Source: Arcuatula senhousia
Lineage: Eukaryota; Mollusca; Bivalvia; Mytilida; Mytilidae
NCBI GenBank assembly: GCA_963971305.1
Contig: OZ020309.1
Span: 19,027,001 to 19,091,000, forward strand
Length of the DNA: 64,000 bases
Direction of reading: 5' to 3'
Part shown: piece by piece, positions 22,764-31,835 of the stretch
How positions within the stretch are numbered: the first letter of the stretch is position 1
Layout: each line of letters opens with the position of its first letter
The notes under the pieces: model-generated
Database searches by the model: none
Told to the model about the DNA's origin: nothing
Seen by the model: only the letters and a program-made list of their open reading frames with translations
Position numbers and translations under genes: made by a program

Positions 22764-23100
22764 AGTAGTTATGTACTTGAGATAGTCTAGGCCACCCCTG
22801 TTTTTGAAAATGTTAAAAACCGCTACCAGTACCCCCCACTGGGAAAATTTCAGAAAATGTAAAGATTTGTACTTGCATCGGTTGAGCGCATCCCTGTTTT
22901 TTTTTTCATACCCCAGTATACCCCCCCTCATGGATATAACCCCCCTGCAAAAAAGTTGGGAGGAGACAGAAAATAAAATGGGGGATAAGAAAGATGAAAA
23001 AAAAAATTGAGAGGTACTGAAAGAGGTACTGAAAAAAAGAGGTACTGCAAAAAAAGAGGTACTTGAAAAAAAAGAGGTACTGAAAAAAAAGAGGTACTGA
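22764..23100 (+). repeat. Polinton left terminal inverted repeat
   Basis: The first ~220 bp match the right end almost base for base (one C-run length difference) up to AAAATGGGG. After that both arms enter a tandem array of a ~16-bp unit (GAGGTACTGAAAAAAA) with variable A-run length, about seven units here. Translations of this stretch give artificial FFSTSF-type proteins and should be ignored. Confidence 0.95.
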
Positions 23101-23553
23101 ATGGGTGCTGAATAGAGAAAAAAAGTCCCGAATTCCAAAATGAAAACATTTTGAAGAGGTCAGAAGTTCACCGAAAAAAAAATCCCTTGGAGTACAGTAA
23201 AAAAAATATCACGCCTTGGGGCATCCAAAATTGCAAAATGGTTCCAATGAATTACAAGGTAGTGCGAAATAAATTCTGTCAATATTTATGTTAAATTCCC
23301 GCATTGATTTTGTAAGTATATTTATTATTTAAAGCTCTTTTTAATGCTACATAGCTTTTGAATACACTAAATAGATCATTGGAAAATATTTACATGGTTG
23401 TCAAGAGTGTGTTTGCATGTTGCTTGGATAACGTTGTCATAACATGTAGGTAAATTGTCTGTAGGTGTTTATTCATTCTGAAATTTGGATTGCGAACGGA
23501 TATCGTTGTAATATTTTATTGGGATTTCGTCAATTTAATCATATTTTCAAAAT

Positions 23554-24307
23554 ATGGATGCTACGCAAAATTACTCATGGACAGATGAACAACATGCAAT
23601 TATTTTAGAGCACCAGACTTTTTATGTGCATATGATTAATTTTTTAGACAATGTTATAGTGGGTGGACCTACTGATAAAATTCCCCCTAAAAAACCAAAG
23701 AGTGATTTAAATGGAGTGATCTTGAAAAAAAAAAGCAAAGGGAGCGAAAAAACGGAGTCCCGAAGAACTTCACGAATATCTGGTAAAACACATTGTAGAT
23801 ACAAAGATGTTGGTAAACAGAGATGTGTTTATGTTTGAAATTGGGAATATTACAACTGAAGGCGAAGCGATTTCAAAACTAAAAGACGGATTTAAGAATA
23901 TCAAACGCCAAAATGCGCAGACTCTGTTTTTTTACCTTCAATACGAACTCTTGCTCGACGCTGTTTTCAACAAATTCTTTCAACTCCGTATCCAAGGGAT
24001 TACCAAAATTACATGGAGTAAGTGGCTCCTTGACAATGTTGGAATTCACCCTTCTTACTCACGAAGGTTGAGGGATTGTGCTAAATCGTTGGGGGGATAC
24101 TATAAACTCTATAGTGTTGGGCTGTCTTTCACCGAAATCTACAGGCTAAAGAAAGAACTTGTGGCCTTGTTTGAGAGCAGTCCAGAGATGGGTTCATTTT
24201 GGAAACAAGATCCAGTTTTGTACCCCATGCAAGAAATGACATCGTCTCAGGACATATTGTGTCCAGAACCAGGACCTTCAGCGGCCACAAATCTGCCGAC
24301 GCAGTAA
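23554..24307 (+). pseudogene. Unrecognised Polinton left-end gene with a frameshift in an A run
   Basis: Two frames share one protein. From the ATG at 23554 the first ~60 residues end in a lysine-rich stretch. The downstream frame, open from about 23740 through the ATG at 23807 to 24307, continues with a helical basic domain (KNIKRQNAQTLFFYLQYELL, TWSKWLLDNVGIHPSYSRRL). The switch point is a run of ten A at about 23724-23733, so a one-base length change would account for it. The WSKWL…YSRRLRD part looks like a compact helical DNA-binding fold, but I cannot name it. Position next to the TIR and the basic character suggest a regulatory or DNA-binding role. A replication-slippage mutation, an assembly error or programmed slippage are all possible. 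Confidence 0.6.
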
Positions 24308-24363
24308 GGAGACACACCGTTACTTTTCCTTGCTTATCATGTACAGTCCTTTTTAAAACCTGA

Positions 24364-24413
24364 AATTCATAACATGGCAACAGTGACACCGCAGTAGCGC
24401 CGTTGCTAAGGAT
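24364..24413 (+). repeat. 50-bp GC-rich direct repeat with internal hairpin, copy 1
   Basis: This reads AATTCATAACATGGCAACAG… to …CGTTGCTAAGGAT and is repeated at 24463-24512 with ~6 differences (99-bp spacing). Each copy can fold through complementary GCAAC/GTTGC arms around ACACCGCAGTAGC. It stands out from its AT-rich surroundings and lies in the only long intergenic gap of the element (24308-24824). A protein-binding or replication site is an inference. Confidence 0.6.
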
Positions 24414-24462
24414 TATTTTTTCGCTTAGAACCGATTATATATTTTGTATCGTTTTACTACCC

Positions 24463-24512
24463 TAATTCATAACATGGTAACGGCGACACCGCAGTAGCAC
24501 CGTTGCTACGGA
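24463..24512 (+). repeat. 50-bp GC-rich direct repeat with internal hairpin, copy 2
   Basis: This is the second copy of the repeat at 24364. Several differences are compatible with the hairpin arms (GTAACGG with CCGTTGCTAC), which hints that the structure rather than the exact sequence is kept. Confidence 0.6.
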
Positions 24513-24824
24513 TAATGTTTTGTTTTGACTAACTATTAATGGAATATTTTTCAAACTTACTTGATCTATTGCATAGGTGTATTATATAGATTTTCTTAAT
24601 GTTAGACTAGTTATTGACGTGTACATTGAAAAAAAAATGATTTTTAAATATAGTATATTTGTTTAAGATTTTCTTATTCCATATGGGTGATCATACATGA
24701 TCATGTATATATTCCGTCAATGCTATATTTATAAACGGTTATGCATAACCGGGGTAGTTTTCTAATATGTTAAATTCAAAACAGGTCCTAAAAGAAATAA
24801 AAATCTCAAAATTACACTTTAAAA

Positions 24825-25409
24825 ATGAAGCAACCTACAGCTCCGGAATTATATCCCGAATTACCCATAGAAGATGGACAAAATTACAGACTACAAAAAA
24901 TAACAGAAATAGAAAAAACACTAATAAATGAGAGAGATAAACGCAAATCACTATACAAAAAATATAAACGAGGGGTAAATGCCACCGATGGTGTCGACAC
25001 AAGTCTAATAACTGCATCTGTTGGTTTAGCCGGTGTTGGAATAGCTTTTCCTTTTTTACTTCCATTACAAATTGCAGCTATTGTATGCGGGAGTGTAGGA
25101 GGATTGGTTAAATTTGCTAGAAGAAAGTTAACAACAAAATCAAAAAAACATTACGAAATTAAAACAATGGCAGAATGCAAGTTAAACAGCATAAAAGATT
25201 TGATATCAAAATCACTAACCGATGGACAAATAAGCGAGAACGAGTTCAAATCGGTTTTAAACGAATTGGAAAAATACAATGAAATGAAAGAAAAAATACG
25301 TACAAAATACACACGTGAAAAAATGAATGATGATGAAAAAAAGAAATTAATAGAAGACATAGAATCTAGAGTAAAAAGTGAATTTAAAAAAAAAATGGAA
25401 AATATTTAA
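24825..25409 (+). CDS. Polinton 194-residue protein with central hydrophobic segment
   Basis: Residues 1-55 are basic and helical. Residues 58-93 form a long Gly/Ala-rich hydrophobic segment (likely one or two membrane spans), followed by a basic cluster (KFARRKLTTKSKKH). Residues 110-190 form a charged helical or coiled-coil tail. The ATG is preceded immediately by TTTAAAA, the start-proximal motif of this element. I remember similar unnamed proteins accompanying Polintons in cnidarians, but no function is known to me. Position before the 446-residue membrane protein suggests the structural or late module. A role in virion membrane or host membrane modification is speculative. Confidence 0.75.
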   Translation: MKQPTAPELYPELPIEDGQNYRLQKITEIEKTLINERDKRKSLYKKYKRGVNATDGVDTSLITASVGLAGVGIAFPFLLPLQIAAIVCGSVGGLVKFARRKLTTKSKKHYEIKTMAECKLNSIKDLISKSLTDGQISENEFKSVLNELEKYNEMKEKIRTKYTREKMNDDEKKKLIEDIESRVKSEFKKKMENI

Positions 25410-25505
25410 AGGGTAACCGCTCGACTTGCTCGCTTATTTTCTTCAATAAAATAACTATAGTAAATGATCCTCCACCAAAATATGAATTAAATTCTTTTTA
25501 AAAAA

Positions 25506-26846
25506 ATGGCTGAAGGAGGTTTTGAGTTTGATAACCCCGCATTTGAAGATGATTATAATGAAGAAGAAGAAGAAACGTCTTTTCAAAATGACGAAGAATT
25601 TCAAAAGTCAATAAATAAGGAATATGAAGTGTTAAGATATTTATCAGAAAATGACGCTAAAATTCGTGAAAAAGAAACTACAAAAACAATGATGAAAAGA
25701 TTTTATGAAGAAAATCGTGAAACATATTCAGATAAAAATTATAAAGATTTTTTTATCAGGAAAGATAATGATGGAAGACTACTGTTATATGTAAAAGATG
25801 AAAATGCTAAGGAAATTGCATTGACATATTACCAAAACGGTTTATTAAAATTTTATAAATTTAGCACTCTTCAAAAACAACATGGCATTAATTTTATCAG
25901 AGATGTTTTAGGTGTAAATGATTTTAAAATATCTGATAGAATAAGAGAAGGTAGAGCGGAGTTTCAAAGAATGTTAAATAAAGGACCAATTCGTGAACTT
26001 AATAATACCATAGAAAATATTCCATTACAAGAAATATCCACACAACAAGAAGGACAAGAATTATTGGAAAGAGCAAGTAATGCAGAAACATATGTGAAAG
26101 AAATAGAAACTTCATTTGATGAACAAGGAATATCTTTTATAAATGAAGAAACACAAACAGACATGACAAAAAGAGAGATGGATGGCGTAATCAGCGCAAT
26201 GACCACAGTAAAAGAAGAGATTGCAAACGAATTAGCAAAACTAAACGAAACAAATAAAGAGTTAGCAAAAGAAAATACCAAATTAGAACAAGCAAAAGAA
26301 GATAATGATGAATTCCAAATAAAAAGAATAAGTAGTAGAATTAGAGATTTGGAATATGAGAGAAGTTCAAGACTAGAAGTAATTAATATCAATAAAGAAA
26401 AATTACGTAGTCAGGTAAATAGAATCAAAGAGACAATACGTAAAGTATTAAACGAAGACAAAACATTAGGCGAAAGAATAAGGACTTTATTAAGAGAACA
26501 AGGCATCACCCTGGTTAGTATCTTAACCGCTTTTGGAATGATTATCGGTGTTATTGTCGAAACATTTACTGGTGGATCTACTTCCCCTTCACCTCCTCCC
26601 CCAACGCCATCGGAAGGCGGTGTACAAGACTGGATAAAGAAACAGTTAAAAAATCTTGGAAAACTATTATCTTTTCTTGCAGGAAAATTAGGAGCTGCAT
26701 TACCAGGTATTATAGGTTCAATCGTATCTTGGTTATTGTCCACAACAAAAGACGTAGTAAATTGGTTTGCAAACAATTTATGGGCTTTACTTGTTTTGGT
26801 TGTTGGTTTATTATATACCGCCGCCAGGGAATATTTAAGAAAATAA
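25506..26846 (+). CDS. Polinton 446-residue coiled-coil, multi-span membrane protein
   Basis: The N-terminal 1-35 is acidic. Residues ~40-150 are globular. Residues 225-315 form a strong coiled coil (KEEIANELAKLNE through NRIKETIRK). Three hydrophobic segments lie at about 333-355, 393-412 and 421-440, separated by a proline tract (SPSPPPPTPS, 360-369) and an amphipathic basic helix (DWIKKQLKNLGKLL). The start follows TTTTAAAAAA. Coiled coil plus amphipathic helix plus terminal membrane anchors resembles fusion or membrane-lytic virion proteins in layout only; no homology is claimed. Its last codons overlap the convergent 400-residue gene by 12 bp. Confidence 0.75.
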   Translation: MAEGGFEFDNPAFEDDYNEEEEETSFQNDEEFQKSINKEYEVLRYLSENDAKIREKETTKTMMKRFYEENRETYSDKNYKDFFIRKDNDGRLLLYVKDENAKEIALTYYQNGLLKFYKFSTLQKQHGINFIRDVLGVNDFKISDRIREGRAEFQRMLNKGPIRELNNTIENIPLQEISTQQEGQELLERASNAETYVKEIETSFDEQGISFINEETQTDMTKREMDGVISAMTTVKEEIANELAKLNETNKELAKENTKLEQAKEDNDEFQIKRISSRIRDLEYERSSRLEVININKEKLRSQVNRIKETIRKVLNEDKTLGERIRTLLREQGITLVSILTAFGMIIGVIVETFTGGSTSPSPPPPTPSEGGVQDWIKKQLKNLGKLLSFLAGKLGAALPGIIGSIVSWLLSTTKDVVNWFANNLWALLVLVVGLLYTAAREYLRK

Positions 26847-28037
26847 ATTAAGCGCTGTAATACCCAATACAATACTTCCAAATATTATTGCCTTTTTATG
26901 ATCTTCGTGATCGTCATGTATTTGAACTTGTTTTATTGTTATTGGTTCCGGTATTTTTGGTTCTGACTTTTTTGGGTTAGAATCAACAGGATCAAAATTT
27001 TTATTATTCAAATCGTCGTTCAAGCCGAGCGTTTGGTTTTCTGTTGCAATTACAATTTTATTATTATAACCAACGATAGTACCAATTTGTAAAACCATAT
27101 CGCTGGGAGACATGTATAAACCAAGTCCATAAGCGTAATCAACTTTACTTCTTGCATATTTTAAAACATTTTGATAATTTGATATCTGAGTGGGCAAATC
27201 AATGGGACTGTTAATAACATCTTGTACATTTGCTAAAAATTGTTTTTGTGCATCAAATCCTGTTCCTACTTTTAATATTTCTACTTTTGTTTGAGATTGC
27301 GCTCCTAATAAAGCCCATACATAAGTTCTAATACTTTCATTGATACGTTCTATTCCGGCTTTTGTGAAACCCTTTGATTTGTTTGGTATAAATGTTGTCC
27401 AAGCCATACTTATATTCTGTGAATGATATAATTTATCCATAACATTAAAAAAAGGTCCTTCACTTTTGTGATGATATCTATATTCTCCACTTGGTTTATA
27501 ATACTGGGTAAAGTATCCCAATCCTTGCCATGCTTTTTCCATTTTTTGTCTCCAATCTGTTCTTGGAGAAACATTAAACTCATTACATAATCGTTCATAG
27601 GCAGCTTTAGAATATGGGTTTTTGTAATAACAAAATGCCGGGTCACTTGGTAAAGGGGATTTAAGTTCTTTTAAGATTCTAGCCGTACAATAATACAAAT
27701 GAAACATATAAACCGACCTGGTAAGATTTGTGGTATTTTGAATATGATCAACAAAAGAAACCCCACATCCTGCAGTGGCACACCAGACGGCAAAGTTTAG
27801 CTGACATTGCCACCAATCAAATGAGGAATGAATCCATGTATTCCATGGTTCGTTGGTGTGTATTGGTGGATTTTGATAATTTTTAAATAAATCAGGGAAA
27901 ATGACTTCAAAGCTATCTTTTTGATTAACAAATATTGTTTGTTTGATCAGATCCAAACTTTCTTTTACCTTATTATTTGGACGAGTGTCATGCTCCGCAT
28001 TAGGATTATATTTATATTCTTCTGTTATTTTAGTCAT
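26835..28037 (-). CDS. Polinton 400-residue Trp-rich protein with C-terminal membrane anchor
   Basis: This is the only minus-strand gene inside the structural cluster. It has a Trp/Tyr-rich N-terminal half (WNTWIHSSFDWWQCQ, residues 65-79; AVWCATAGCGVSF, 83-95) and many short aromatic motifs. An acidic linker ends in HDDHEDHKK, then a hydrophobic C-terminal tail (residues ~383-399) can serve as a tail anchor. There is no signal peptide. The conserved aromatic block suggests a structured virion or membrane-associated protein. I recall relatives in cnidarian Polintons without a named function. It shares a 15-bp bidirectional start region with the gene at 28053. Confidence 0.75.
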   Translation of the reverse strand: MTKITEEYKYNPNAEHDTRPNNKVKESLDLIKQTIFVNQKDSFEVIFPDLFKNYQNPPIHTNEPWNTWIHSSFDWWQCQLNFAVWCATAGCGVSFVDHIQNTTNLTRSVYMFHLYYCTARILKELKSPLPSDPAFCYYKNPYSKAAYERLCNEFNVSPRTDWRQKMEKAWQGLGYFTQYYKPSGEYRYHHKSEGPFFNVMDKLYHSQNISMAWTTFIPNKSKGFTKAGIERINESIRTYVWALLGAQSQTKVEILKVGTGFDAQKQFLANVQDVINSPIDLPTQISNYQNVLKYARSKVDYAYGLGLYMSPSDMVLQIGTIVGYNNKIVIATENQTLGLNDDLNNKNFDPVDSNPKKSEPKIPEPITIKQVQIHDDHEDHKKAIIFGSIVLGITALNLFS

Positions 28038-28052
28038 TTTTTATCTTAAAAA
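28038..28052. promoter_or_regulatory. 15-bp divergent intergenic region (candidate bidirectional promoter)
   Basis: The entire space between two divergent ATGs is TTTTTATCTTAAAAA, near-palindromic. On the plus strand it gives CTTAAAAAATG, matching the start-proximal motif seen at other genes here. On the minus strand it gives AAGATAAAAAATG. No room remains for separate 5' UTRs, so leaders must be very short or the promoters must lie within the opposing genes. Confidence 0.5.
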
Positions 28053-28700
28053 ATGTATCACACTATATCAAATATTAATAATATAATAAATCTAAGTGAA
28101 GGCATTGATAATAGAAATGGAAATAAACAAATCGGTTTAAAATCCATAACATATAATTTAGGTTGGTATAATGTTTTAGATGAACAAATACGAAAAGTTG
28201 AAGAAAGAAAAACCATAAAAATTACAGATGGATATTATGGGTTTCAAAAACTTAAAGATGAATTTCAAAAAGCGAATATTACAATGGAAGTAAATGAAAC
28301 AAATGGGTTTGCATCATTGACAACACCAACTGATTTAAAAATAAGTAAAGGATTGAAACAAATGTTGGGATTTAGACATAAACAAATATTTGAAGCCAAT
28401 CAAACGCACGTAGGAAATAAACCCATAGATTTTGCTATTCACAAATCATTGTATTTACATTTGGAGCAAGTAAGTACTTCTCATAATTATTTTGATGGAA
28501 AGCCTAGTACTTTATTAACGGTTATTCCTGTTGAAAATAAAGAGTTCGGGGATGTTATAACAGTTAGATTTGAAAATCCGGAATATAAATGCTTGGTAAA
28601 CGATGTTATAACAGAATTTAAATTAGAAATTAGAGATGAGAATAATAATAAGATAAATAATAAATTACCTGTGGTTTGCATTTTGGAGCTTATAAAATGA
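28053..28700 (+). CDS. Polinton 215-residue candidate virion protein
   Basis: The sequence alternates beta-prone stretches (YGFQKLKDEFQKANITMEVN, GFASLTTPTDLKIS) and ends in a conserved-looking block (FDGKPSTLLTVIPVENKEFGDVITVRFENPEYKCL) followed by a C-terminal strand-rich tail. There are no membrane segments or catalytic motifs. The order just before the candidate minor capsid and major capsid genes suggests a structural protein such as a spike or fibre component; this is inference from position. The stop overlaps the next start (ATGA at 28697-28700), implying tight coupling with that gene. Confidence 0.7.
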   Translation: MYHTISNINNIINLSEGIDNRNGNKQIGLKSITYNLGWYNVLDEQIRKVEERKTIKITDGYYGFQKLKDEFQKANITMEVNETNGFASLTTPTDLKISKGLKQMLGFRHKQIFEANQTHVGNKPIDFAIHKSLYLHLEQVSTSHNYFDGKPSTLLTVIPVENKEFGDVITVRFENPEYKCLVNDVITEFKLEIRDENNNKINNKLPVVCILELIK

Positions 28701-29212
28701 GTATATTTGGTTTTAATAAAAAAAAATTTCCCGAATCAGAATTGAATGATATTAAGAATTCAATGAAAATAATAAATCTCAATAATACTATTTTATATGA
28801 AAAAGTTCAAAATATACCAGATAGAAAAATAATAAGTATTAATACAGCATATAAGGGGGATGTTGGCAAAAGTAGAAAAATTGGTTTTGGTGAAAATGGA
28901 AGTGAAGTTGAATATATAATGGCCTATCCCGGACAAATTCTAGGAATGAGTGCAAGAAATGCTGCACCAACCGCGGATTCTATATACATTACCATAAATC
29001 TTAATGATTCATTAAAATATAAACTGAATTATGACGCAAATATTTATGGTAATTTTGAAACGTTTTACATCCCTTTAAAAGTTGAAGCTGGAGATGCAAT
29101 AAATTTTGTTATTGACGCTAAACCATTAATATCGGATGCTTTGTCAGTCCCATGGGAAAATGCATCAAGTGTAGACATTGTATTATCATTGATAATTGAA
29201 TTGTTTTTATAA
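28697..29212 (+). CDS. Candidate minor capsid (penton-like) protein
   Basis: The start at 28697 (MSIFGFNKKKF) is preferred over the in-frame upstream one. It is preceded by TTATAAAATG and forms a 4-base ATGA overlap with the 28053 gene. The 171 residues have a helical N-terminus with a basic patch and a beta-rich rest (KIGFGENGSEVEYIMAYPG, SIYITINLND). The length fits the single-jelly-roll minor capsid protein that normally accompanies the double-jelly-roll capsid in Polintons, and it lies directly upstream of the candidate major capsid gene. The call rests on length, predicted strands and order. Confidence 0.5.
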   Translation: MSIFGFNKKKFPESELNDIKNSMKIINLNNTILYEKVQNIPDRKIISINTAYKGDVGKSRKIGFGENGSEVEYIMAYPGQILGMSARNAAPTADSIYITINLNDSLKYKLNYDANIYGNFETFYIPLKVEAGDAINFVIDAKPLISDALSVPWENASSVDIVLSLIIELFL

Positions 29213-29231
29213 CAAATTTTTCCCTTTAAAA

Positions 29232-30497
29232 ATGTCGACATATGGAAACAAATTAAATCCCTACAGAAAAACAAGAGAACCCCGCGGTGTAAAAGGTATT
29301 CGCCAAAGTGTGGTGATAACCAATAATTCTTCAACTATTGATCAAAATCAACAGTTATTAGTGAGATTCCCAAATCTAGGCAACAATGATGTTATTGTTC
29401 CCGGAACAACCAGATTAGCATTCGAAATAGAAATCCAATCCACAGACGACAATGCAACTATATATCAGAACATAGGAAGGGCAATAGTTAAAAAAACAAC
29501 AATTCGTATTAGCGGAAATGAAATTATGTCAATTGATGATAGTGACATTTATTATTGTTATACTGATTTATGGAAATCTGCATCTGAACGTAACAATATG
29601 GCATACCAAGGTATCGGTGAGGCAAACATGTTAAAACATAGGGTTGGTGCAGATGATAAAGGGTCAGACGTAGGTGATGAAGCAATCGCCACCGCATATG
29701 GTTCAAGATTTTGTATCCCACTTGATTTTGAACTTTTAGAAACTCATATGCCTTTTTATCAAGCGGGTCTTGGTGATAGACTTGAATATGAACTTACATT
29801 TAATAGTTATGGTGATGTTATCAAATCGTCGGATGCATCTGCAAGTTATAAAGTCAAAAACATTTGTTTGGAATTTGATATGGTTACTGATGCTGAATTG
29901 GCAAGACAGATAAGGCAACAAGTTGACGGTAAGATGGTTATTTTGTACGATAGAATACTGAGACATAGAAAAATAACCAAAAACAAATCCGATACATTGT
30001 GGAATATTAATTTAAATGTTCCGGCCAGAAGCATGAAAGGAATTCTAATGCTTTTTGAAGATCCTGATAGGACAAGCACTGAAACTTTTTATAATCCTAA
30101 CATAACAAAAGTAGAAATGACAATTGAAGGGGTTCCAAATCAACTTTATAGTCAAGGAATGAAATCTTATCAACAGTGGGATGAAATAAATAAATTCTTT
30201 GGTTTGAATTCAAAAAGGGATAAAGAAACAAACCTGATTGCAAAAAATTTAAATTTATCATATACAACATTGGAAAAATATTTAACGACTAATTACGCAT
30301 TGTGGCTAGATTTACGTTCAACGGATGATAATGCATTACACGGTTCGGGCAGAAGAATCGAAAACACTTCTGAAGGCGTTACCATACAAATAACCAAAAC
30401 TTCAGGAGCAGACAAATCAATAAATGTTTATCTGTTTGTTATACAAGATGCACAAATCAATTTTGAAGATGGAAGATTTAAAGAAGTTAATTATTAA
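29232..30497 (+). CDS. Candidate double-jelly-roll major capsid protein
   Basis: There are 421 residues from the ATG at 29232, which sits on CTTTAAAAATG; an upstream in-frame ATG at 29196 lacks the motif. The protein is beta-rich throughout. The first half (LLVRFPNLGNNDVIVPGTTR…TIRISGNEIMSIDDSD) and second half (WNINLNVPARSMKGILMLFE…VEMTIEGVPNQLY) could each form a jelly roll. FCIPLDFEL followed by YELTF is a pattern I associate with capsids of this element type. Size and position immediately before the packaging ATPase fit the major capsid protein of Polintons/adintoviruses, which builds the icosahedral shell. The fold is inferred and not computed. The gene has no lesions. Confidence 0.72.
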   Translation: MSTYGNKLNPYRKTREPRGVKGIRQSVVITNNSSTIDQNQQLLVRFPNLGNNDVIVPGTTRLAFEIEIQSTDDNATIYQNIGRAIVKKTTIRISGNEIMSIDDSDIYYCYTDLWKSASERNNMAYQGIGEANMLKHRVGADDKGSDVGDEAIATAYGSRFCIPLDFELLETHMPFYQAGLGDRLEYELTFNSYGDVIKSSDASASYKVKNICLEFDMVTDAELARQIRQQVDGKMVILYDRILRHRKITKNKSDTLWNINLNVPARSMKGILMLFEDPDRTSTETFYNPNITKVEMTIEGVPNQLYSQGMKSYQQWDEINKFFGLNSKRDKETNLIAKNLNLSYTTLEKYLTTNYALWLDLRSTDDNALHGSGRRIENTSEGVTIQITKTSGADKSINVYLFVIQDAQINFEDGRFKEVNY

Positions 30498-30508
30498 TTC
30501 CTTTTAAA

Positions 30509-31138
30509 ATGGAATTACCAAAATATCCCCATTGTGCAATAATCTGCGGTCAAACAGGATGTGGAAAGACTGAATTTGTTCTTGATTTATTAGAAAAAGA
30601 ATATAATAAAGTGTTTGAACATATAGTTGTACTTTGCCCAACCATTCAATGGAACAAAGCATACAAAAATCGTGAATGGATTGGTGACGTTAAAAAACCA
30701 AAAACAAAAAATCTAATCATCGTTAATCCAATAGTAAAAGAAGAAGAAAAGTTACAGGAGCTTTTGAGATTTTTTTTTAATAAATATGCCGGTCATCCAA
30801 CGTTATATATTATTGATGATTGCAGTGCAACAAAAGAACTAACAAAGAAAAAAGATATGTTGTCTGAGCTTGCATTTTCAGGAAGACACGCGGAACAATC
30901 GGTGTGGGTCATTTCTCAGAGATACAACTCTGTCTTAAAAGATCTGAGAGAACAAACAAAATGGTTATGTATGTTTTACACAAAAGACAGGGATAGTTAC
31001 GACAATTGTTTAAGAGAAAATGACGTCATCCCAACTTTGGAAGAAAGGCAAAGAATAAAGGAAGAACTTAAGAAAAAAAAGCATCGTAAATTAATATTAA
31101 GGACGGATCAACCTACCGATTATTGGTTACTTGACTAA
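30509..31138 (+). CDS. A32/FtsK-HerA-type DNA-packaging ATPase
   Basis: This is a 209-residue P-loop ATPase. Walker A is GQTGCGKT at residues 14-21, Walker B is LYIIDDC at 99-105, then SGRH at 124-127 and a sensor-like VISQRYN at 134-140. This matches the compact genome-packaging ATPases of Polintons, virophages and large DNA viruses, which pump DNA into preformed capsids. The start sits on CTTTTAAAATG, 11 bp after the capsid stop. The lysine-rich C-terminus (EELKKKKHRK) is typical. No lesion is visible. Confidence 0.92.
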   Translation: MELPKYPHCAIICGQTGCGKTEFVLDLLEKEYNKVFEHIVVLCPTIQWNKAYKNREWIGDVKKPKTKNLIIVNPIVKEEEKLQELLRFFFNKYAGHPTLYIIDDCSATKELTKKKDMLSELAFSGRHAEQSVWVISQRYNSVLKDLREQTKWLCMFYTKDRDSYDNCLRENDVIPTLEERQRIKEELKKKKHRKLILRTDQPTDYWLLD

Positions 31139-31226
31139 GTAATGCTCAAGTAATGCTTAAGAAATGCTTAGGTATTGCTTGGGTAATGCTTAAGAAATTA
31201 GGCAAAAATAAGCATTAAAAAAAGCA
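31139..31226 (+). repeat. Short tandem repeat of AATGCTTAAG units
   Basis: Between the ATPase stop and the next gene, a degenerate 11-12-bp unit (TAATGCTTAAG) recurs about five times. An inverted version follows (AATAAGCATT at 31206-31215), so the tract can fold into hairpins. It is the second repeat-bearing gap in the element and could be a terminator or binding array; this is inference. Confidence 0.55.
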
Positions 31227-31337
31227 ATGCTTCTAGAAATTCTAACAATTACAACAAACATGGCTGTCTTATCATTGGTTGGATATTTCGTATTTAAATT
31301 TTTAAAATTTAGAAATTCTTTTTTTTCAACATATAAA

Positions 31338-31835
31338 ATGAATGCTGAAGAATTTTTAGGTGATCAAATTGAGGGGGAAAACTTGGATGTTGATGGTTTC
31401 TCACAAGATAAAAAACGTGAGAGATTATCGGCTATTGTTGCCGGTGGAAAAAGTAAACAATATATTGGAAGAGAACTACAAATATCAGATATCGACAGAA
31501 TGACAACGGAACAAATAAACAAACTATACTGTAAATATGAAGCAAGATTAGGGTCTAGTATGACAAAGACTTTGGGAAACTGTTTTATAAATTTGTATGT
31601 CTTGGGTGTATCAAAATATTTTAAAGTTGTTGATCCTCCAAAACTAATACAAGATTTAGAGGAAGACCCTTTTGTTAATAACGCTTTAAATAGTGCATGT
31701 TGTGAATTGTATTATAAATTTGGAATGTATCTTGCCCCTTTTACCGCAATGTTAACAACGGCAAAACATATAGAATTTAAAAAAGATTCAGAAAACGAAG
31801 CGCCTTCAAATAATGACATAGAAAATGATGAATGA
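31338..31835 (+). CDS. Unrecognised Polinton protein, 165 residues
   Basis: The start at 31338 (MNAEEFLG) is preferred because ATATAAAATG precedes it; the frame extends upstream to 31227 with a hydrophobic stretch that may be fortuitous. Features are an acidic N-terminus, a basic KRERLSAIVAGGKSKQY segment, and a helical domain with SMTKTLGNCFINLYVLG and CCELYYKFGMYLAPFTAML. No catalytic motif is visible. The stop overlaps the next start region. I remember similar unnamed proteins in cnidarian Polintons; a structural or assembly role is only suggested by position after the ATPase. Confidence 0.65.
   Translation: MNAEEFLGDQIEGENLDVDGFSQDKKRERLSAIVAGGKSKQYIGRELQISDIDRMTTEQINKLYCKYEARLGSSMTKTLGNCFINLYVLGVSKYFKVVDPPKLIQDLEEDPFVNNALNSACCELYYKFGMYLAPFTAMLTTAKHIEFKKDSENEAPSNNDIENDE

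Noticed and set aside
22728..23149. Long minus-strand frames rich in Phe/Ser (FFSTSF-type) at the left TIR
   Set aside because: They are translations of the GAGGTACTGAAAAAAA array and the TIR; the mirror frames at 37383-37824 confirm repeat origin.
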